This document shows, piece after piece, positions 20,702-21,453 of a DNA stretch of 21,453 bases; position 1 is the stretch's first letter; every line of letters starts with the position of its first letter. Under the pieces are notes generated by a model. The model worked only from the letters and a program-made list of their open reading frames with translations. It was not told the origin of the DNA and did no database searches. Where the stretch lies: NCBI GenBank assembly GCA_018814465.1, contig JAHIZR010000187.1, positions 1-21,453 on the forward strand, written 5' to 3'. A program made the translations under genes and the position numbers. This stretch comes from a bacterium (GTDB lineage Bacteria; Electryoneota; RPQS01).

Positions 20702-21453
20702 CTATGTAATATGCGTCCGGTGTTCAGTGATCGTATCGGCAAGATAAACCCACTCGGATAAAGACAGCGTTTCCGGGCGGCGCGTGAAATCCAAGTTTGC
20801 CGACTGCCAGAAAGGATGAATACCTGAAAGTGAAGAAAGAGTTCGCTTCAGCATTTTCCGGCGTTGGTGGAAACAATAGCGGACTACACGCTCAAGCAGC
20901 TTCAAATCGCGCGGGTAAGCTTCCGGAAGCTTCAGAAACTCGAGTCGAATAACACCACCATCGACTTTAGGCTGCGGTCGGAATGCACCGGCAGGCACGG
21001 TCAAGACCGGATAAGCATTCGCTTCCAGTTGGACAAAGACAGACAGTTTCCCATACGTTTTCGATCCCGGTCCGGCTGTAATGCGATCAGCAACTTCTTT
21101 CTGGGTCATAAGGACTGCCAGTTCAATCCATGTCAAGCTTGCATCATGTCTGGCCAGACGCGTATGCTCAAGCAGCCGGTAAATGATCTCCGCGGAAAGG
21201 TGATAGGGTAGATTGCCGACGATTTTAACGGGTCCTGGAGGCAGCAGAGACGCCAAATTCGAATCGATAAAATCAGCATGATGCAGTTCTAAACGCGGTT
21301 CGTCCGCGTATTTGTTTTGCAGAACGGAAAGGAGTCTTTGGTCGATCTCAATCACGATAATTTTCGAAGCCGCCGATTTGAGCAATTCCCCTGTTAAAAA
21401 TCCTCGTCCCGGTCCAATCTCAACAATCGTATCTTCCTTGCGGATGCCCAGCG
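20702..21453 (-). CDS. rsmA: 16S rRNA dimethyladenosine transferase RsmA/KsgA (5' end cut off)
   Basis: RsmA dimethylates A1518 and A1519 of 16S rRNA (E. coli numbering) late in 30S assembly. The visible part (249 residues) begins at the window edge with LGIRKEDTIVEIGPGRGFLTGELL, which contains SAM motif I (E-I-G-P-G-R-G). The frame therefore runs beyond ATG/TTG codons inside the window and lacks only about 25-35 N-terminal residues. Further motifs are VIEIDQRL (motif II), HHADFID (motif III), and the catalytic NLPYHLS at 21214-21197. The segment AFRPQPKVDGGVIRL and a C-terminal helical domain with CFHQRRKMLKRTL complete the protein. It is the first visible gene of the minus-strand operon; any promoter lies outside. 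Confidence 0.95.
   Translation of the reverse strand, partial: LGIRKEDTIVEIGPGRGFLTGELLKSAASKIIVIEIDQRLLSVLQNKYADEPRLELHHADFIDSNLASLLPPGPVKIVGNLPYHLSAEIIYRLLEHTRLARHDASLTWIELAVLMTQKEVADRITAGPGSKTYGKLSVFVQLEANAYPVLTVPAGAFRPQPKVDGGVIRLEFLKLPEAYPRDLKLLERVVRYCFHQRRKMLKRTLSSLSGIHPFWQSANLDFTRRPETLSLSEWVYLADTITEHRTHIT

Noticed and set aside
21383..21385. Possible internal start for rsmA at the TTG near 21385
   Set aside because: The frame continues upstream through SAM motif I to the window edge, so the true start lies outside the window.

Overview
The window reads as ordinary chromosomal DNA from a Gram-negative bacterium of roughly balanced base composition. TonB/ExbD, a LolA-like protein and lipopolysaccharide-era envelope genes imply an outer membrane. 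Several features resemble the Fibrobacteres-Chlorobi-Bacteroidetes (FCB) group and related uncultured phyla: a PstS-like binding protein placed behind tandem exbD/tonB genes, the form of FtsK, and a single-chain GlyRS. I cannot name a phylum from the sequence alone. Shine-Dalgarno sites are present before some genes and weak or absent before others, and TTG/GTG starts are common (gcvT, BY-kinase, prs, spoVG, the membrane methyltransferase). I see no insertion sequence, prophage or CRISPR array, and coding density is high: no gene-free stretch exceeds about 170 bases.

Layout, plus strand. (1) 1-3672: an energy-transduction cassette with the end of an unidentified upstream gene, exbD, two tandem tonB paralogues, a small two-helix membrane protein and a PstS-like lipoprotein, closed by an intrinsic terminator at 3699-3730. 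(2) 3841-12137: a new unit with a good sigma-70-like promoter (3773-3801): gcvT, a ComB-family phosphatase, ftsK, a lolA-like gene, an LPG-synthase-type membrane protein and a large Wzc-like polysaccharide co-polymerase/tyrosine kinase. From comB to the lolA-like/flippase-like pair the genes overlap or abut. The unit ends at an 18-bp hairpin (12149-12190). (3) 12279-17637: a housekeeping cluster ispE, spoVG, tRNA-Gln(UUG), prs, rplY, pth, rpsF, ssb, rplI, ending at a strong, probably bidirectional terminator (17654-17685).

Minus strand. 21453-17701 is a convergent operon reading rsmA (5' end cut by the window edge), recO, glyS, and an isoprenylcysteine-methyltransferase-like membrane protein.

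Together the window holds outer-membrane energisation, chromosome segregation and envelope biogenesis, polysaccharide export, isoprenoid and PRPP precursor supply, and translation and repair genes. I do not see a dramatic undescribed system. The points most worth a second look are: a candidate S6:S18 autoregulatory leader before rpsF combined with absence of rpsR from its usual place; an SSB lacking the canonical acidic DDDIPF-type tip; a 10-bp inverted repeat enclosing the tRNA inside an mRNA operon; the very dense tyrosine cluster of the BY-kinase; an ExbD with a large charged insert; and an unrecognised 77-residue membrane protein in the Ton cassette.
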